This document shows, piece after piece, positions 52,520 through 64,000 of a stretch of 64,000 nucleotides of DNA. This DNA is from Isoetes taiwanensis (taxonomy: Eukaryota > Streptophyta > Lycopodiopsida > Isoetales > Isoetaceae). Location of the stretch: contig JAJEKV010000035.1 of assembly GCA_021234155.1 (NCBI GenBank), positions 11,844,407 through 11,908,406 on the forward strand. Reading direction: 5' to 3'. How positions within the stretch are numbered: position 1 is the first letter of the stretch; the number at the start of each line of letters is the position of its first letter. The position numbers and the translations under genes are program-made. Below the pieces are notes generated by a model that had not been told where the DNA came from, made no database searches, and worked only from the letters and a program-made list of their open reading frames with translations.

Positions 52520-55500
52520 GAAGAATGAGAGAGAAGGCTTGCGGCCAAGCGAGAGAGGTACAGAAAGAAGCGTAACGCAGAGACAGCACGTGAACGTGAA
52601 GTTCGATTGGAGAAACGAAGAGAGAATTACAAGAGAAGAAAGTTGCAACAGGCTACAATAGATACGGAAAACCAACATCGGCAAAGATTGGCTGAATACA
52701 TCCAATATCAACGCCAATGGGGAGCCCAGCAGGCTGCCACAAAAATAGAAGAAGAGCATCAATAAAGATTGGCCGAACTTGCCCAATATCAATGCCAAAT
52801 GAGAGCCCAACAAGCTGCCACAGAAATAGAAGAAGAGCATCAAGGGAGACTTGACGAACTTGCACAATATCATCGTCAACATAGAGCTCGCCCACCTACA
52901 TACAGAATAGCAAGGACACTTGAAGTCACACAAGTAGAACGGCACCATTGTGGGTTGTTCAATAAGGAATATGTATATTGTGGCGCATTGTCGTTCAAGG
53001 ACGATGGTACGAACTGCTGTCATGATGGACAAATCAAGTTGAAGCCTCTACAATCAATGCCCCACCTAATTCAGAGATTATTGAGCCACCAGCACCTGAA
53101 AAGCACTAACTTCCACAGCACATTAGGGCCTACAATAGTGCTTTTTCTTTACGTCCTTTGGCGCCAACATTAAGCAGTTCGAAGGACACGGACTGTATTG
53201 TTTCAAGATCCAAGGACAAACCTACCATAGGGTAGGGCCAGCTTATGCCGATAATTCCCAGCCCGCAACATACTCCAAGCTCTACATTCTAGATGCCGAC
53301 TATGCACATGAAGCACGGGCCCAAAAGCCTCAGAATGTAAACTGCGATACCCACCTCCTTAAAGAACTGGATTCTGTTCTATGCAATATTAGCCTTTATG
53401 CATCAGCTCTAATGATGATGCATGAGGTAGAAGAACGGGCACAACGATCAGGTGAATGACATCATGATGTACTTCAACAATGTCCAAAGCTTGGACCATA
53501 GGAGGTACAATCCAGCATGCTCAAACGAAGTGCAGTAATATTTGTCAATGCAGACGGAGAGCCACCATTCGATAGAGACATCTGCATACACCAAAAGGGT
53601 GGCGGCCTGAAGAAGATTTCAATCACAAACCCAAAACTTGATCCCTTAGTTTACCCCATTCTCTTTCCCTTTGGTGACCAGGGTTGGAGGATAGAAATCA
53701 AGAAAGCAAAAATATCATCTGCATCAATGTCTTCTAAGAAAGAAGAGCACGTAACTATGTTTCAATTTTACAACTATCGACTAGCAATTAGGAGTGCAAC
53801 TTGAAACCCGCCAGTAACCATTGTTGATGTCTATTCGAGAGTGGAGGCAAACAATCTAAACTGGATCAAGCAAAACCAAAGGAAGTTGCGGGTCGAGTTG
53901 TACAAGAGCCTCATTGACTACATAGACTATGAGGCAGAGCAAAGAGGCTTAAGATCCGGCAAACTGGCATTAGGGATTTTTTGAGATCATAAAAGGGCCT
54001 TCTAAGAAATGCTGACTAAGCTATATGAACTACCAATCAGAAAACAGAACTGGTAATCCAGTCAACAAAACAGTTATAACTAACTCACTGGATCACATTT
54101 TCTAGCATAAGTGTTGATAGAAAAGTCCAAATGAGCTCTTGTTTGGTGCAATAGATAGATCTCATTGAGATCTTTCCAACCTTGGGTGGTTTGCATATCT
54201 TTTAGCCTCGTAGGATAGTAAAAAATGGTAAAAATCATATTTTTTGGAGTTTTGACAATCATAAGTGGTTAAAATATGTGCAAAGCACCTATGATTGGAA
54301 AGATCTCAAAGAGATCCATCTAGTGCACTAAACGAGAGCTCATTTGGACTTTTCTATCAATAGTTATGCTAGAAAATGTGATCCAGTGAGTTAGTTATAA
54401 CAGTTTTGCTGACTGGACCCGTCAGGCTCCGATTTTTGATTGGTAGTTCATTTATCTTCATTTGGCTTAGTTGGCATGTTTTGAAGGCCCTTTTTTAATC
54501 TCAAAAAAACCCTAATGTCATCCTGCTTTCTTCACACAATAAGAGACCGAGAGCAATGCAATAAAACTACCAGGATTCAATGGCCTTGAGCCAAAGATTT
54601 GGCAAAGCTGACCCCTTTGTAACATTTATATCCAACCCAAATTGGGTAGAGATTAGACACAACCTGCTACCTGGACAACAACCACATGATAGGCCAGATT
54701 TGGTTGCACATGTATTCCACACAAAGCTCAAAGAGTTCTTTCACGACCTCTTTGACAATGATATATTGGGAAGGTAAAGGCCCACACATACATGATAGAG
54801 TTCTAGAAACAAGGCTTGCCATCCTACCACTTCCTCATGATTCTCGAACAAGAAGACAAAATCCGAGACGGCAACGTCATTGACAGCATCACGAGCGCTG
54901 AGGTACTGGGCACAGAAAATTCCAACCTGCGCAAAATTGTCATCAAGCATATGGTTCACGGCCCATGTGGGGCCCTCAACCCAAGCCTTGCATGAAAGCC
55001 AAGGAAGGCAGCCTAACGAAGGAATGCACAAAGGGATTTCCAAAGCCATTTAATGACAATACAAGAGTCAACGCAAGTGGCTGCCCAGAGTACAAGATGA
55101 GACACAAGCCACTTCTTGAGGGAGGACATGCCTACTTGACAACAGATGGATAGTTCGCCACAATCAATAACTGCTTGAAAAGTACGAGGCACACATCAAT
55201 GTAGACTAGTGTTTCAGTGTTGGCAGTGTGAAATATATCTACAAATACATCCACAAAGGGCATGATCGAGCATCCATCAAGATTACTACAGAACCAACAG
55301 GGGAATCCACATCCACATTCAATTGGGATGAGGTGGAGCAATACTTTGACACGAGATACATCCCTGCACCTGAAGCCATGTGGAGACTATACGGGTTCAA
55401 GATGCATGGCAATTCTTGCACAATACACATGCTACCTGTTCACCTGCCAAACAATCAAGCTGTCTACTATCAGAAAGGTGACGAAAGACAAGCCATCGAG

Positions 55501-56152
55501 CAACAGATGCAAAAGCGAACAATGCTGACCGCATGGTTTGGCCTCAACAAGAATGACCAAGATACACGTAAATACACTTATCCAGAAATCTCCCAGTATT
55601 ACAAGTTCATTCGCTAGACGTCCTGAAAAAAAAGGAAGGGAAAGTTCAAGCTCATTACATGGATGTACAATGTAAGCCCCAAGGACGATGATCGCTACTA
55701 TCTCCGTCTCCTGGTGCTACATATCAAAGGCACAACCAGGTTCGAAGACATGCGCACTGTCAATGGAAAACTATGTTCAACTTTTAAGGAAGCGGCCGAA
55801 GAGCTCGGCTTGCTGGAAGATGATGCCGAGTGGGAGAAGACGCTCGAAGACGCGAGCATCTTCCAAATGCCAATGCAACTATGCCAAACTTTTGTATCCA
55901 TTTGCCTATACAATGATCCACACGATCCAATGCGGATATGGAAGCTCTTCAAGAACATCCTGACAAAAGATTACCAACGGCAGATGCCACCAGAGCAGGC
56001 TTATAACCACGCATTAAAGGACATCGACGACATCTTCCAGATGAGCGGCTGCACATGCCAGCAACCTGGACTGCCAGAACCACGACTAGACATTCTAGGC
56101 AACTTCCCAAATGAATCCATATTTGATGCAGAAAAGGAGTTGAAAGAAGGAT
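52520..56152 (+). pseudogene. Helitron N-terminal and Rep region
   Basis: Starting near 52520 the frame gives a basic Arg-rich stretch (AAKRERYRKKR), three diverged repeats of RLAEYIQYQRQ-QQAAT-IEEEH, then the Helitron-like N domain (HHCGLFNKEYVYCGALSFKD, GTNCCHDGQIKL, FEGHGLYCFKIQGQTYHRVG, LYILDADYAHEAR). Rep follows (QRFGKADPFVTFISNPNWVE, HTKLKEFFHDLF). The histidine (HUH) motif is damaged (PSYHFLMIL), while the tyrosine motif is recognisable in KYIYKYIHKGHD at 55228. The end (WMYNVSPKDDDRYYLRLLVL, MQLCQTFVSICLYNDP) leads into the helicase. Many stops; not functional. Rep would nick and rejoin DNA in rolling-circle transposition. Confidence 0.85.
53968..54517. mobile_element. 550-bp near-palindromic foldback element inside Helitron Rep
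   Basis: It opens CATTAGGGATTTTTTGAGAT and closes with the imperfect inverted copy ending AACCCTAATG. The two arms of about 240-260 bp match throughout (shared TAACTCACTGGATCACATTT, AGAAAAGTCCAAATGAGCTC), leaving a short centre near 54240. The Rep frame reads across the empty site (SGKL then VILLSSHNKRPRAMQ), with no clear target duplication, so the flank may have been trimmed on insertion. Confidence 0.85.
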
Positions 56153-56243
56153 AGAAAAATTATGGCAAGTTCAACAGGGAGCAAAAGCACACAGCCGACA
56201 TTATCTTCGACGCAATCAACCAGATCAAGCCCCATGTATCAAT

Positions 56244-57548
56244 ATGGACAGCACAGGCAAGACATTCCTCTTCAACAGCCTGATTAGCATACTAAGAGGA
56301 TGCCGTATTGGCATCGTATCAGTAGCTTGGACAGGCATTGCCATCCTCCTCTTCAAGGGAGCACAAACAGTTCATTCGACGTTCAAATTACCACTCAACC
56401 TGACAGAAGAAGCAACTTCCTCACTACGTGCAACAAGCCAGCAAGCAGAGGTACTTAGAAATGCAAGCATCATGATTTGGGACGAAATGGGGATGACACA
56501 CACGCACACACTCACTGCCTTCGATAGACTTTTACGCGAGATACACCAAGATGGCAGACCATTCGAAGGAATGATAATGCTAACCAGTGGCGATTTTCGA
56601 CAGCAGTTGCCTGTGGTCAAGCGTACAACAAGGAATGCAATGATCTCAAAGTGTGTCAAGAGGAACCCCCTATGGACTAACTTCAAGACCCACAAGCTCA
56701 CACACAATATACGGGTTGGAGAAGACAAGAAAACCTTCTCAAATTGGCTGCTACGTTTTAGTAAGGGGGAACGGATGAACAATGAGTCAAGGCTCGACGA
56801 CGACTTGGTTGAGATACCCGAAGAATGCATTGTGGAAGACGACCTGATTGACAGCATCTTCGGCAAGGAAATAACGGAGGAAAATGTGCACCTGTTGTAT
56901 GACAAGACCGCCCTGACACCAAAGAATGAAGACACGCTTAGGATCAACAATAAGGTCCTCCAAAGGTTACACAGACAACTCATTACTTATACGAGCATAG
57001 ATGCCATCATTGCAGAAGACGAAGATGCTACAAGGGACTTCCCAATCGAATTCATCAACCACATGACCCCTTCTGGCATGCCACCACATAACTTGCACAT
57101 CAAGGACAGTGCCATCATCATCCTACTCAGAAACATGAACCCGAAGGCCGGTCTCTGAAATGGCACCTGCCTCCGTGTCATTAAAGCGCACCCAAGAATC
57201 ATAGATGCAGAGATAATCACAGGCACATACAAAGGAGCAAGGGTCCTTAAACCAACACTGGAGCCATCAGATAGCGATCTCCTCCCCTTCAAGCAAAGGC
57301 AGTTCCCCGTGCGACTCGCATTCTTGATGACCATAAACAAGTCGCAAGGACAGTCAATGACCTCTGTTGGCATCTACCTACCAACACCAGTATTCGCACA
57401 CGGCCAGCTCGATGTCACATTTTTAAGGTGCAACATGCAACACGGAGGGAAGGTACACATTCAAGACACATCAAGACAAGGAGCACTGCTAAAAAACAAA
57501 AGGAGGTTCAGTCCAAATGTAGTCTACAAAGAGATTCTACGGGATTAA
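56244..57548 (+). pseudogene. Helitron PIF1-like helicase
   Basis: The long frame has motif I reduced to MDSTGKTFLF (the usual GPGGTGKT has lost its first glycines), Walker B SIMIWDEMGM, LTSGDFRQQLPVV, and C-terminal motifs (FLMTINKSQGQSM, PTPVFAHGQLDV). One nonsense TGA at 57156 (expected C in GLCNGT) separates 304 residues from the last 130. It would unwind DNA for Helitron transposition. The ATG at 56244 is internal, and no N-terminal boundary should be read into it. Confidence 0.9.
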
Positions 57549-57774
57549 ATAGCCCTTTAGTTTCTGTAAATCTCTTACACTGTACTAATACACAGCAACG
57601 TTGGGCACTATAACCATGTTTGAATATTTTTTTTCCAATAATAAAAGGTTACTGTATGTTTGTTTGAATTTTTTTTTTTCCAATAGTAAAAGGTTACTGC
57701 AAATTTTTTTTATTGCGGTAAAAATATTTACAAACTTCCAACTTAGGCCTACCAACGCTGGGCACCGTTACTAG

Positions 57775-58330
57775 TATTAATATAAAGGCATTTGCCACTT
57801 GCATTAAGTTAAGTAAATAAAACTTGCTTTCCTACTCTTTGTAGGTTGATTGTATACTAAGAACATAGGATAATGGAGGATGAGGTTTGAGATCCATGGG
57901 AAGGGAGTAAATTTGGGCTTGATTGAGGTAGAAATTTGGGTTTGATTGAGGTAGACCTTAAGGCAACCTTGAGAAAATTTCAAACTCTAAAAGCCTAACA
58001 AGTATATTTCCTACATAATTTAAGCCAGGCGGAAGGGGCCTATGAAAATCTAGATTTCATCCGGAAAAATAAGATTTTGACCGGAAAATTTCCTCTAATT
58101 TTTTTTCCCTGTCGGAAATCTAGTGTTGCTAGGAATTTGGCACACACTTAATCCGGAACACAGTTAACTGTGCTCCTTCATTCTGTCGCCAACGGGATTT
58201 TCTGGTCGTCGGTGCTCAGAACCCTGATTTAGATCGACACGTGGATTTGCTCTACGGGCAGAAGCTGGCCTGCTAAAAAAAATTATTGTTCCTAAAGCAA
58301 AATTTTAGCTGTCACTAACCTTATATTCGC
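57775..58330. other. Intergenic DNA upstream of the NINJA-family gene
   Basis: There is no coding signal. CCGGAAAA/TTTTCCGG-type short inverted motifs occur near 58060-58120. The promoter must lie here, but no confident TATA box is seen. Confidence 0.4.
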
Positions 58331-58564
58331 CCGGGAATATGGAGCTGCCGCCTTTCCAATTTCCCGGCACGCGTCGTTCATCGCTGTGAAAACGAGGTGG
58401 GTTTGCAGCTTGATCTAGAACTGTGTCTTTGCACGATTCTAACTAAGTGTTTAGATATCAATATCAACAAATTCTAAATTGATCTTGTTTTATGCTTTAC
58501 GACCATTTGTATGCTTGTTCTCCTCAGGATGTGACCTTTGACACTTAAATACAGAGACCATAGT
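58320..58564 (+). promoter_or_regulatory. 5' leader with intron and upstream ORFs of the NINJA-family gene
   Basis: A GC-rich leader exon ends at AACGAG|GTGGGT (58396) and resumes after CTCCTCAG at 58528, giving a 131-bp leader intron. After splicing, an ATG directly followed by TGA (58529-58534) lies 31 bases before the main ATG: a minimal start-stop uORF. A second uORF of about 16 codons could start at the ATG near 58339. Leader ends are inferred. Confidence 0.5.
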
Positions 58565-61500
58565 ATGGAAAAGAACTATAGCATTTTAGAGCCCACTGGG
58601 CTGCTCATGTTTCCAGTTTTGGATAGAAGCTTGGTAAATCTTAGTGCAGAAAGTAATGACACGAGCCAAAGTAAAGGAAAAATTTCTGGAGCAGAGGATC
58701 TTAAAGCCTCTATGCAGGATGATAATGAATTGGAGTTGGACTTGGGTCTCTGTTTAGGAGGAAACATTGTTAAGCCAAAGAACAAGGGCATTTCTACGTC
58801 TAACATTAGGGAGCCGGCAGAGGTAGTGCCTCATCATTCATTGCTTATGAAAAGGATCTCTTCAACGCCAGAAGTGGAGAGCATGGCGGCACTGAAACAT
58901 GAGAAGTTTGCATCACAGGATCTTAGAGGAATGGTTACATACGACACAAGTAGAGGACATGATATGTTTCAACTATCACAGCAGATGCCTCTTTTTATGC
59001 CAGGGAATCTGGAGGGCGGACATTTTAAAAATTCTTCTGAAACGTGTGAAGTAGAAGAAATGCAATTTTTACGGGAGGAGGATGATAAAAAGGCCTCCTT
59101 TCTATTTACTAATGCTTCAGGAATTCCCCAGTTTGCTAGAAATAGTTTGAGGGAAATAGTAAAGACTGCAAGCGTAGAAGAGGAGAGAAAACAAAACTTT
59201 TTCTTGCAAGATGCAAGGAAGAAACAAAAGTTGTCACTGGCAGGAGGAGAAGAACCAGAAAATATCAGAAGAGATAGAAGGTGTGAAGAATCATCACTAT
59301 GTGATCCTGATAGAGAACTAAATGATATTCCCTCAAAGAATCAAAATGTTAGGTGTAGTCAGCAGATGGCAGATAGAGAAGTTGCAAGAAAATTATTAAA
59401 TAAACAGGAGAGCATTCTGGAAGGGATGGATATGTCTTTAGACAAGATACATATGGAAATGGGAATGAGAGACACAAATATGCCTGGGAAATTTTCTATT
59501 TCTCAAGAAAATTGCAAAGACAAGGAGGAACCTCAAACAAATACCTGGATTCAGAAATTTATTGATATGCAAAAGATGATTAATAATTCAAATGGGACCC
59601 ATTCTGATACGAAGGTTCTACAAACAAACTCAACAAATTGGCTGGACAGTGAGGCTGCAGTCAGTCAAGGAGCTGAGAGTGAGAAAGCAATCATGGAAGA
59701 CAGTAAAGTGAATATAATGGATAAGCATTCAGGTATGACTCAAATGCATAAAAGTTAATCACTATCTGGTATCATGTTTGTGATTGATTGGTTACTGATC
59801 GTTAATGACTGTATAATGAAAATTTCATTATTTTGCACTCTCCGCTATGCCTTCAGGATGGGGTTCTGATGCAGCGATAATTTTGGATGCAGTTTCTCGC
59901 TTGTTTCCTAGATTTGATGCATCAGCTTCAGTCAGTCAGAAGATATTCAAAGCAGACACAAAAAGTTCAGAAATACGAAGTAAAATTTCTGAGTTGGCAT
60001 GGGATGTGGCTGAAGGGTCTGCTGGTTCTGATATGCAAAGCAGGTCAAAGAAAGTAGAAGGTACCTCCCTCCCTTTCTCCCTACACATACCACACATACC
60101 AAGGCAACAGAGCATTTACACATCTTTCATCATGTAAAGCACATGATATTTTATAGAGACACAAGGTGCATCGTGTGGGAGCCCACCTAGCCATGCCGTA
60201 AATAGTTAGTACCATTATGCGTTGGGAGAGGAAGTGTGGGGACTAACTGAAACTAAAATGCTGTGTTATAGCATGTATCAACCCTAGAGTCCAGGAATTG
60301 AATACTTATTTGAGAAAGCATCTATTAGTCTTATCTTCATTAGTGGCATGCATTCTTTGGGCTTGCACTACTAAAAGTAGAGATGCTGCAATGGGCCAAA
60401 GTTCATGAGGAGCAATTTGTAGTTCACATGCTATGTCTACTGTCCTTTATTTCCCAGTTTATGCAGACAGCAGGCATAAGTTTGCCATACATGCTGTTTG
60501 ACTGGAGCTATTTGAGTTAAGTAGTGGAACGTACATGGTACTAGAGGCGAGGGATATGTGTCTTGACAGGGGAAAGGAGGTTATGGTCTTTGATTGTTTT
60601 TGATGGCGATGTAATGTCTTTGATAGTGATTGTAAGGTTGGGAGTGAGAGTATGATGGTGTTTTTGATGACGTATGAAAACCTTGGGAACTGGCTGCAAA
60701 GGAAAGCAACTACAAGTAAACCTGCAAAAGACCAAAACGATGATCTTTAACACCTCTTAGTTGCTAAGAAAGCATCCTACGAAATGCACTTTCAGGGTGC
60801 TTGTATGAGGCTTTTTTTGCAGCTTTGTATGATTATATATTTGGCCTCAGTTAGGAAGGCTTCAATAACCGCTCTTGTCTAGAATGATCAGATGGAAACC
60901 TCCTGCATGTCATGTATGCTGCTTCTGAATTGAATGCTAAATCTTGCTCAGGTACTGTAAGGCTACTACTGGGGATACTTAAAGAGACTCCCTTGGCTGG
61001 CTTATGTTCACTATTTCAATATAACTTGCCAGCAATCTAGAATGGAGCAGACCAATCACCATATGCAGCATGTATTGGAGTAGCTTTATGTTTCAAACAT
61101 GCGTGTGACACCAAAGATTTAGTACTTAATGTGATCCTTGCAGAGTGATATTCAGAATACTGTCAGATATGCATATAATACAGGCAGGATTCTGATAAGA
61201 GATGCTCTTGGTTGGCCTTTTATATTGTCTAATCAAGATTCTTGTCATAGACATATAATTTCTGGTTGAAGTTTCAACCCCGGAGGAGATATTCTCAAAA
61301 TATAGGTGTCTTAACATTTTCCTGTAGCCAAACCTGCAATATGATGTATAGCCCTTCATTCATTGGCTCTTGCCATCCGTATCTCATTTGTGTAGTTCAA
61401 TGATTTAGATTATCATTCATGAAAAATGCCTCATTTGCTGTTTTTACTGCATTTCTTATCATGAGCTGACTATGTATTAGGAAATTGTTTATACAAAGCT

Positions 61501-62258
61501 AAATTGTTTGCACAGTAGCTGCCATGAATGTCAAGTGCAAAAATCAGTTGCTTATGCTGTTACATTCATGGTATGTAGGACTCAAAGAAACTGAATCAGG
61601 AGCATTCCAAACATTGCGAAGGGCTTCATCAAGTCACAATTTACATGTAGCAGAGAAAATGCCCCAGCCATTGCACAGGCAAGGCAGCGATATATCAAGC
61701 ATTGGTTCTGCTCCACGAAGAGAGGGTTATGACAACAACCCATTTGCAAGTCTTGTGGCTGCCGTGGAAGCATCAAGGGGTTTATCTGCGGCTGTGGCAT
61801 CAGTGGCATCAGTTGCTAGAACACGGCCAATCATTCAGGCTGTCTCTAAAATGGAAGATTATCCGAAGACAGCAACAGATTGTCAAACTTATCAAGAAAG
61901 CATAGAAAACTTTATGGCAAGATGGCAAAAAGGGTCCATTAATGGTATCCCATTAACTGAAGATTTATCTCATGAAGTTATGAACCTTAAGGCTGGATTA
62001 GGTACAGGTCAAACATTTGGAGGAAGTGGATCATTGCCAGACTTGCCTTGGGTTTCAACTACAGGTTCTGGTCCTGATGGTAAGACTGTCAGTGGTGTTC
62101 TGTACAGGTATAGCAGGGATGAGGTGAGGATTGTATGCGCATGCCATGGTGGGCACATGACTCCCCGGGAATTTGTGAAACATGCTGGAAGTACTGATCT
62201 TTCAAATCCAGAGAGAGATATCATGGTAAATTCAGTTGCTGTAGTAAGTCAAGTGTAA
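58565..62258 (+). CDS. NINJA: NINJA/AFP-family transcriptional repressor adaptor, 683 residues
   Basis: Coding exons are 58565-59732, 59857-60060 and 61579-62258, in consistent phase with GT-AG introns (124 bp and 1,518 bp), totalling 683 residues. The N-terminal EAR motif (LELDLGLCL, from residue 56) recruits TOPLESS-type co-repressors. A basic RKKQK cluster mid-protein may be the nuclear signal. The C domain, from about residue 605 (LPDLPWVSTTGSGPDGKTVS, YRYSRDEVRIVCACHGGHM, EFVKHAG), is the Ninja-family domain that binds JAZ proteins in NINJA and ABI5-type bZIPs in AFPs. It thus links jasmonate or abscisic-acid regulators to repression in the nucleus. It is longer than angiosperm NINJA (about 400-500). 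An open frame continues upstream from a TTG, so I chose the first in-frame ATG, which begins a plausible N-terminus. Confidence 0.92.
60061..61578 (+). other. Second intron of the NINJA-family gene
   Basis: 1.5 kb between donor AAG|GTACCT and acceptor TATGTAG|GACTC. No coding element inside. It is long relative to the other introns here, but no TE is recognised. Confidence 0.7.
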
Positions 62259-62630
62259 ATAGCTTTTATCAAAGATTAGCGTTGGGACAGTTTTGGAAGG
62301 TATGGTGTTGTTCCACTACAATAATCCACATTAGCTCTTATTGGTTTTTATGAAGAACCAACCAATTGGTAAAATGTATGCTGGCCTACGACAGCCTCGT
62401 ATTCCAACAATAATTGCTCGTTGGTTCTAGCTCCATTGGTGGTACCGATGGCTACCCCACCTTGTTCTCAGCCCTTCATCGAAGTAAATCGACATGACTG
62501 TTTGGACGGTGAGAAGTATCTTTCCATGTTGTTCACGTAGTCAGGAAGCCTTTGTGCTTTGTTCTATAAAATTTTTGCACAGGTGGTTTTATATTTGGTG
62601 ACGTGGCAGAAAACGTGGGGCCTAAGTATT
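62259..62630. other. 3' flank of the NINJA-family gene
   Basis: No coding signal. No clear AATAAA close to the stop. Confidence 0.4.
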
Positions 62631-62639
62631 ACGTTGGGA

Positions 62640-62719
62640 AAATGGCCGTGGGCCTGAAATTCTGACCAAGAAAATTTGGCGAGCACGAACTTTGCCAGAG
62701 TTTCAGGCCCACGGCCATT
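62640..62719. repeat. Inverted repeat around TGGCCGTGGGCCTGAAA
   Basis: AATGGCCGTGGGCCTGAAA at 62641 and its complement TTTCAGGCCCACGGCCATT at 62701-62719 flank a 40-base loop, with further pairing towards the loop (TTCTG/CAGAG). Confidence 0.85.
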
Positions 62720-62736
62720 CTCCTATCATTATAATG

Positions 62737-63009
62737 TCACCCTCCCTTTGTAAATATTGCTACCACAATAGTAGTTGGACAATAGTCCAATCTAATTGTC
62801 CGCTTCACAGCCGCTAGTTTAACATTTGATAGATTTGGAATGCAAAACTCATCCTTTGATAATGCAATCATGCTTTGAGCGTCACATATAAGTATGCTTG
62901 GACCATTTTGGACTTGCTTTAGACATCCCAGCAAAGATCTCAGCCAAACCAATTCTGGATTAACCAAAGATGCATTTGCGAAAAAAGGTATGCTGCTTTT
63001 CTTACTCAT
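62737..63009 (-). mobile_element. Ty1/copia RNase H fragment
   Basis: The minus strand reads PELVWLRSLLGCLKQVQNGP, ILICDAQSMIALSKDEF and DYCPTTIVVAI, the copia RNase H region (VWLR-LL, CD-QS-I-L-K). No other copia domain is nearby. Isolated scrap. Confidence 0.6.
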
Positions 63010-63019
63010 CCAAGAGATC

Positions 63020-63615
63020 GTAGTTTTTTCTAGAAAGAATCAACCACCACTATTCAACATGTATATGTTTGGACAAACACTTCAATCTGTATATCATATA
63101 GTTTCCAATATACGAAGTCTATTCAATATATCTATAACATATAATTACAAGAAATTTATTGTGGCGGCCATTTCGCTATTAATGTCCAACATTTGATTAT
63201 AATTCTTCGCTTAGTAGTGAATTTGTGTTGGTTTGAAACATTACAAAATACGTTCCTAAGCATGCGACATTGAACCAATGATTTTCCATGATTTTCAACG
63301 AAGATTTTTTTTCATTAAGTACTACAGTCTTTGTTTTAGATATGTTTGTCTCTAGCAACATTGTTCATACATGTTGCAACTGGCAATAGCATGGACGATT
63401 AAACCACACAAAAAAATTATCTGCAAATATCAGAAGTATCTGCATTCTTGATTTGTGCTATGAGTACTAATAAATGACACTATGACTATGACCACACAAG
63501 TTACAATAGAAGCATTTGACATGGGTTTGGAAGCCAAAAAAATAAAAGGCAACACGAGAGTCAATGGACCAAGAGATGTTAAAGAGGAGAGAGTCGTAAC
63601 TCATGGGGCCTAATG
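63020..63615. other. No gene recognised
   Basis: AT-rich sequence without coding signal. Confidence 0.35.
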
Positions 63616-64000
63616 GTTTTTTTTTTTTTTTTTTTTTTTTTTAATAAACCATTGAATTAATACATATACACTAAAAATACATCATAGAAAAATGCATAGC
63701 TGTGCTCTCCGACCAAATTCCGCACTATAACTATAGAGCAAAACAAAGGGACGGCAGCATAAGGCAGTTTAGAATGAGAACAAAGCGGCCCAGCTCTGTG
63801 ATTAAATCGGCCCGGTCCAGCTCTGTGTCTAAATGCAGTTTGAACAAATTTGATACCCAAATCCATCGCTCAGACCCCTGTTTTTGTGAAACCATTACCT
63901 GTCGGCCGCCTAGCTCCCTGCTGGGAAGTTTGGATATTTTTTACTGCCCCAGTCCAGCTGGCCAGATTTCCATATGCTGCCTCGAATTTTCCACTGCCAT
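63616..64000 (-). mobile_element. Poly(T) tract: probable 3' end of a minus-strand retroposed element
   Basis: A run of about 26 T at 63617-63642 equals a poly(A) tail on the minus strand, preceded (63643 onward) by sequence that leaves the window. The frame at 63866-63657 has no domain I recognise. The upstream CGGCCCAGCTCTGTG-like motifs occur twice (63786, 63812). Confidence 0.4.

Larger units (their letters stand above)
52450..57774 (+). mobile_element. Degenerate autonomous-type Helitron
   Basis: It encodes, with stops and shifts, the plant Helitron N-terminal domain, Rep and PIF1-like helicase in order. The likely 3' terminus is CTAG at 57771-57774 followed by T, preceded by a short GC-rich AACGCTGGGCACCGTT that can form a small hairpin, consistent with Helitron ends. 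The 5' end (TC) is not located with confidence. A foldback element sits inside it (53968-54517). Confidence 0.85.

Noticed and set aside
56244-57158. Host PIF1 helicase gene
   Set aside because: It follows Helitron Rep motifs directly, lacks a proper Walker A glycine run and has no start context of its own.
58538-58564. Longer NINJA N-terminus starting upstream of 58565
   Set aside because: The upstream frame has no ATG (it opens at TTG), and the 58529 ATG is followed at once by a stop in another frame.

Overview
This is nuclear DNA from a land plant with a large, repeat-rich genome. The evidence is eukaryotic genes with GT-AG introns (an A-type cytochrome P450, Ole e 1-type secreted proteins, a NINJA/AFP-family repressor) lying among plant-type CACTA, LINE, Ty3/gypsy, Ty1/copia and Helitron remnants, minisatellites and foldback elements. 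A seed-free vascular plant such as a fern is my guess from the flavour of the proteins and the TE mix; no marker here proves it.

Layout. 0.5-13.0 kb: two head-to-tail P450 copies. Copy A would be an intact two-exon, 506-residue P450, but a 5,965-bp element with terminal inverted repeats and a 4-bp target duplication splits exon 1. Nested in that element is a 4,190-bp non-autonomous CACTA transposon with perfect ends and a 3-bp target duplication, carrying at least five exons, splice sites intact, of the cohesin-loader gene SCC4/MAU2. Copy B is a pseudogene cut by a retroposon, by a second insert with a 20-bp direct repeat, by a 10-bp deletion and by 3' truncation. 13-26.8 kb: microsatellites, a local duplication, LINE remnants, several exon-like scraps, and on the minus strand a decayed DNA amino-methyltransferase (N4-cytosine/N6-adenine type, motif order of the beta class), unusual for a plant. 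26.8-36 kb: a nearly complete 6.18-kb LINE on the minus strand with a 19-bp target duplication, flanked by a minisatellite, an exact 37-bp repeat pair, older LINE ORF1 remnants and palindromic repeats.

36.3-50 kb: a divergent pair of Ole e 1-domain genes sharing a 350-bp promoter. A roughly 3.2-kb tandem duplication of the plus-strand gene's 3' part has been stretched to about 9 kb by later insertions (a triplicated 330-bp repeat, a palindromic retroposon, a LINE tail within satellite arrays, a Ty3/gypsy pol fragment). 50.3-57.8 kb: a gypsy LTR-like junction, then a degenerate Helitron encoding Rep and PIF1-like helicase domains, interrupted by a 550-bp near-palindromic element. 58.3-62.3 kb: an apparently intact three-coding-exon NINJA-family gene whose spliced 5' leader contains a start-stop minimal uORF. 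62.6-64 kb: a hairpin, a copia RNase H scrap and a poly(T) tract marking another retroposed element.

Only three protein-coding host genes look intact: the two Ole e 1-type genes and the NINJA-family gene. The rest is mobile DNA and the debris of genes it captured or broke. The genes do not form one pathway.
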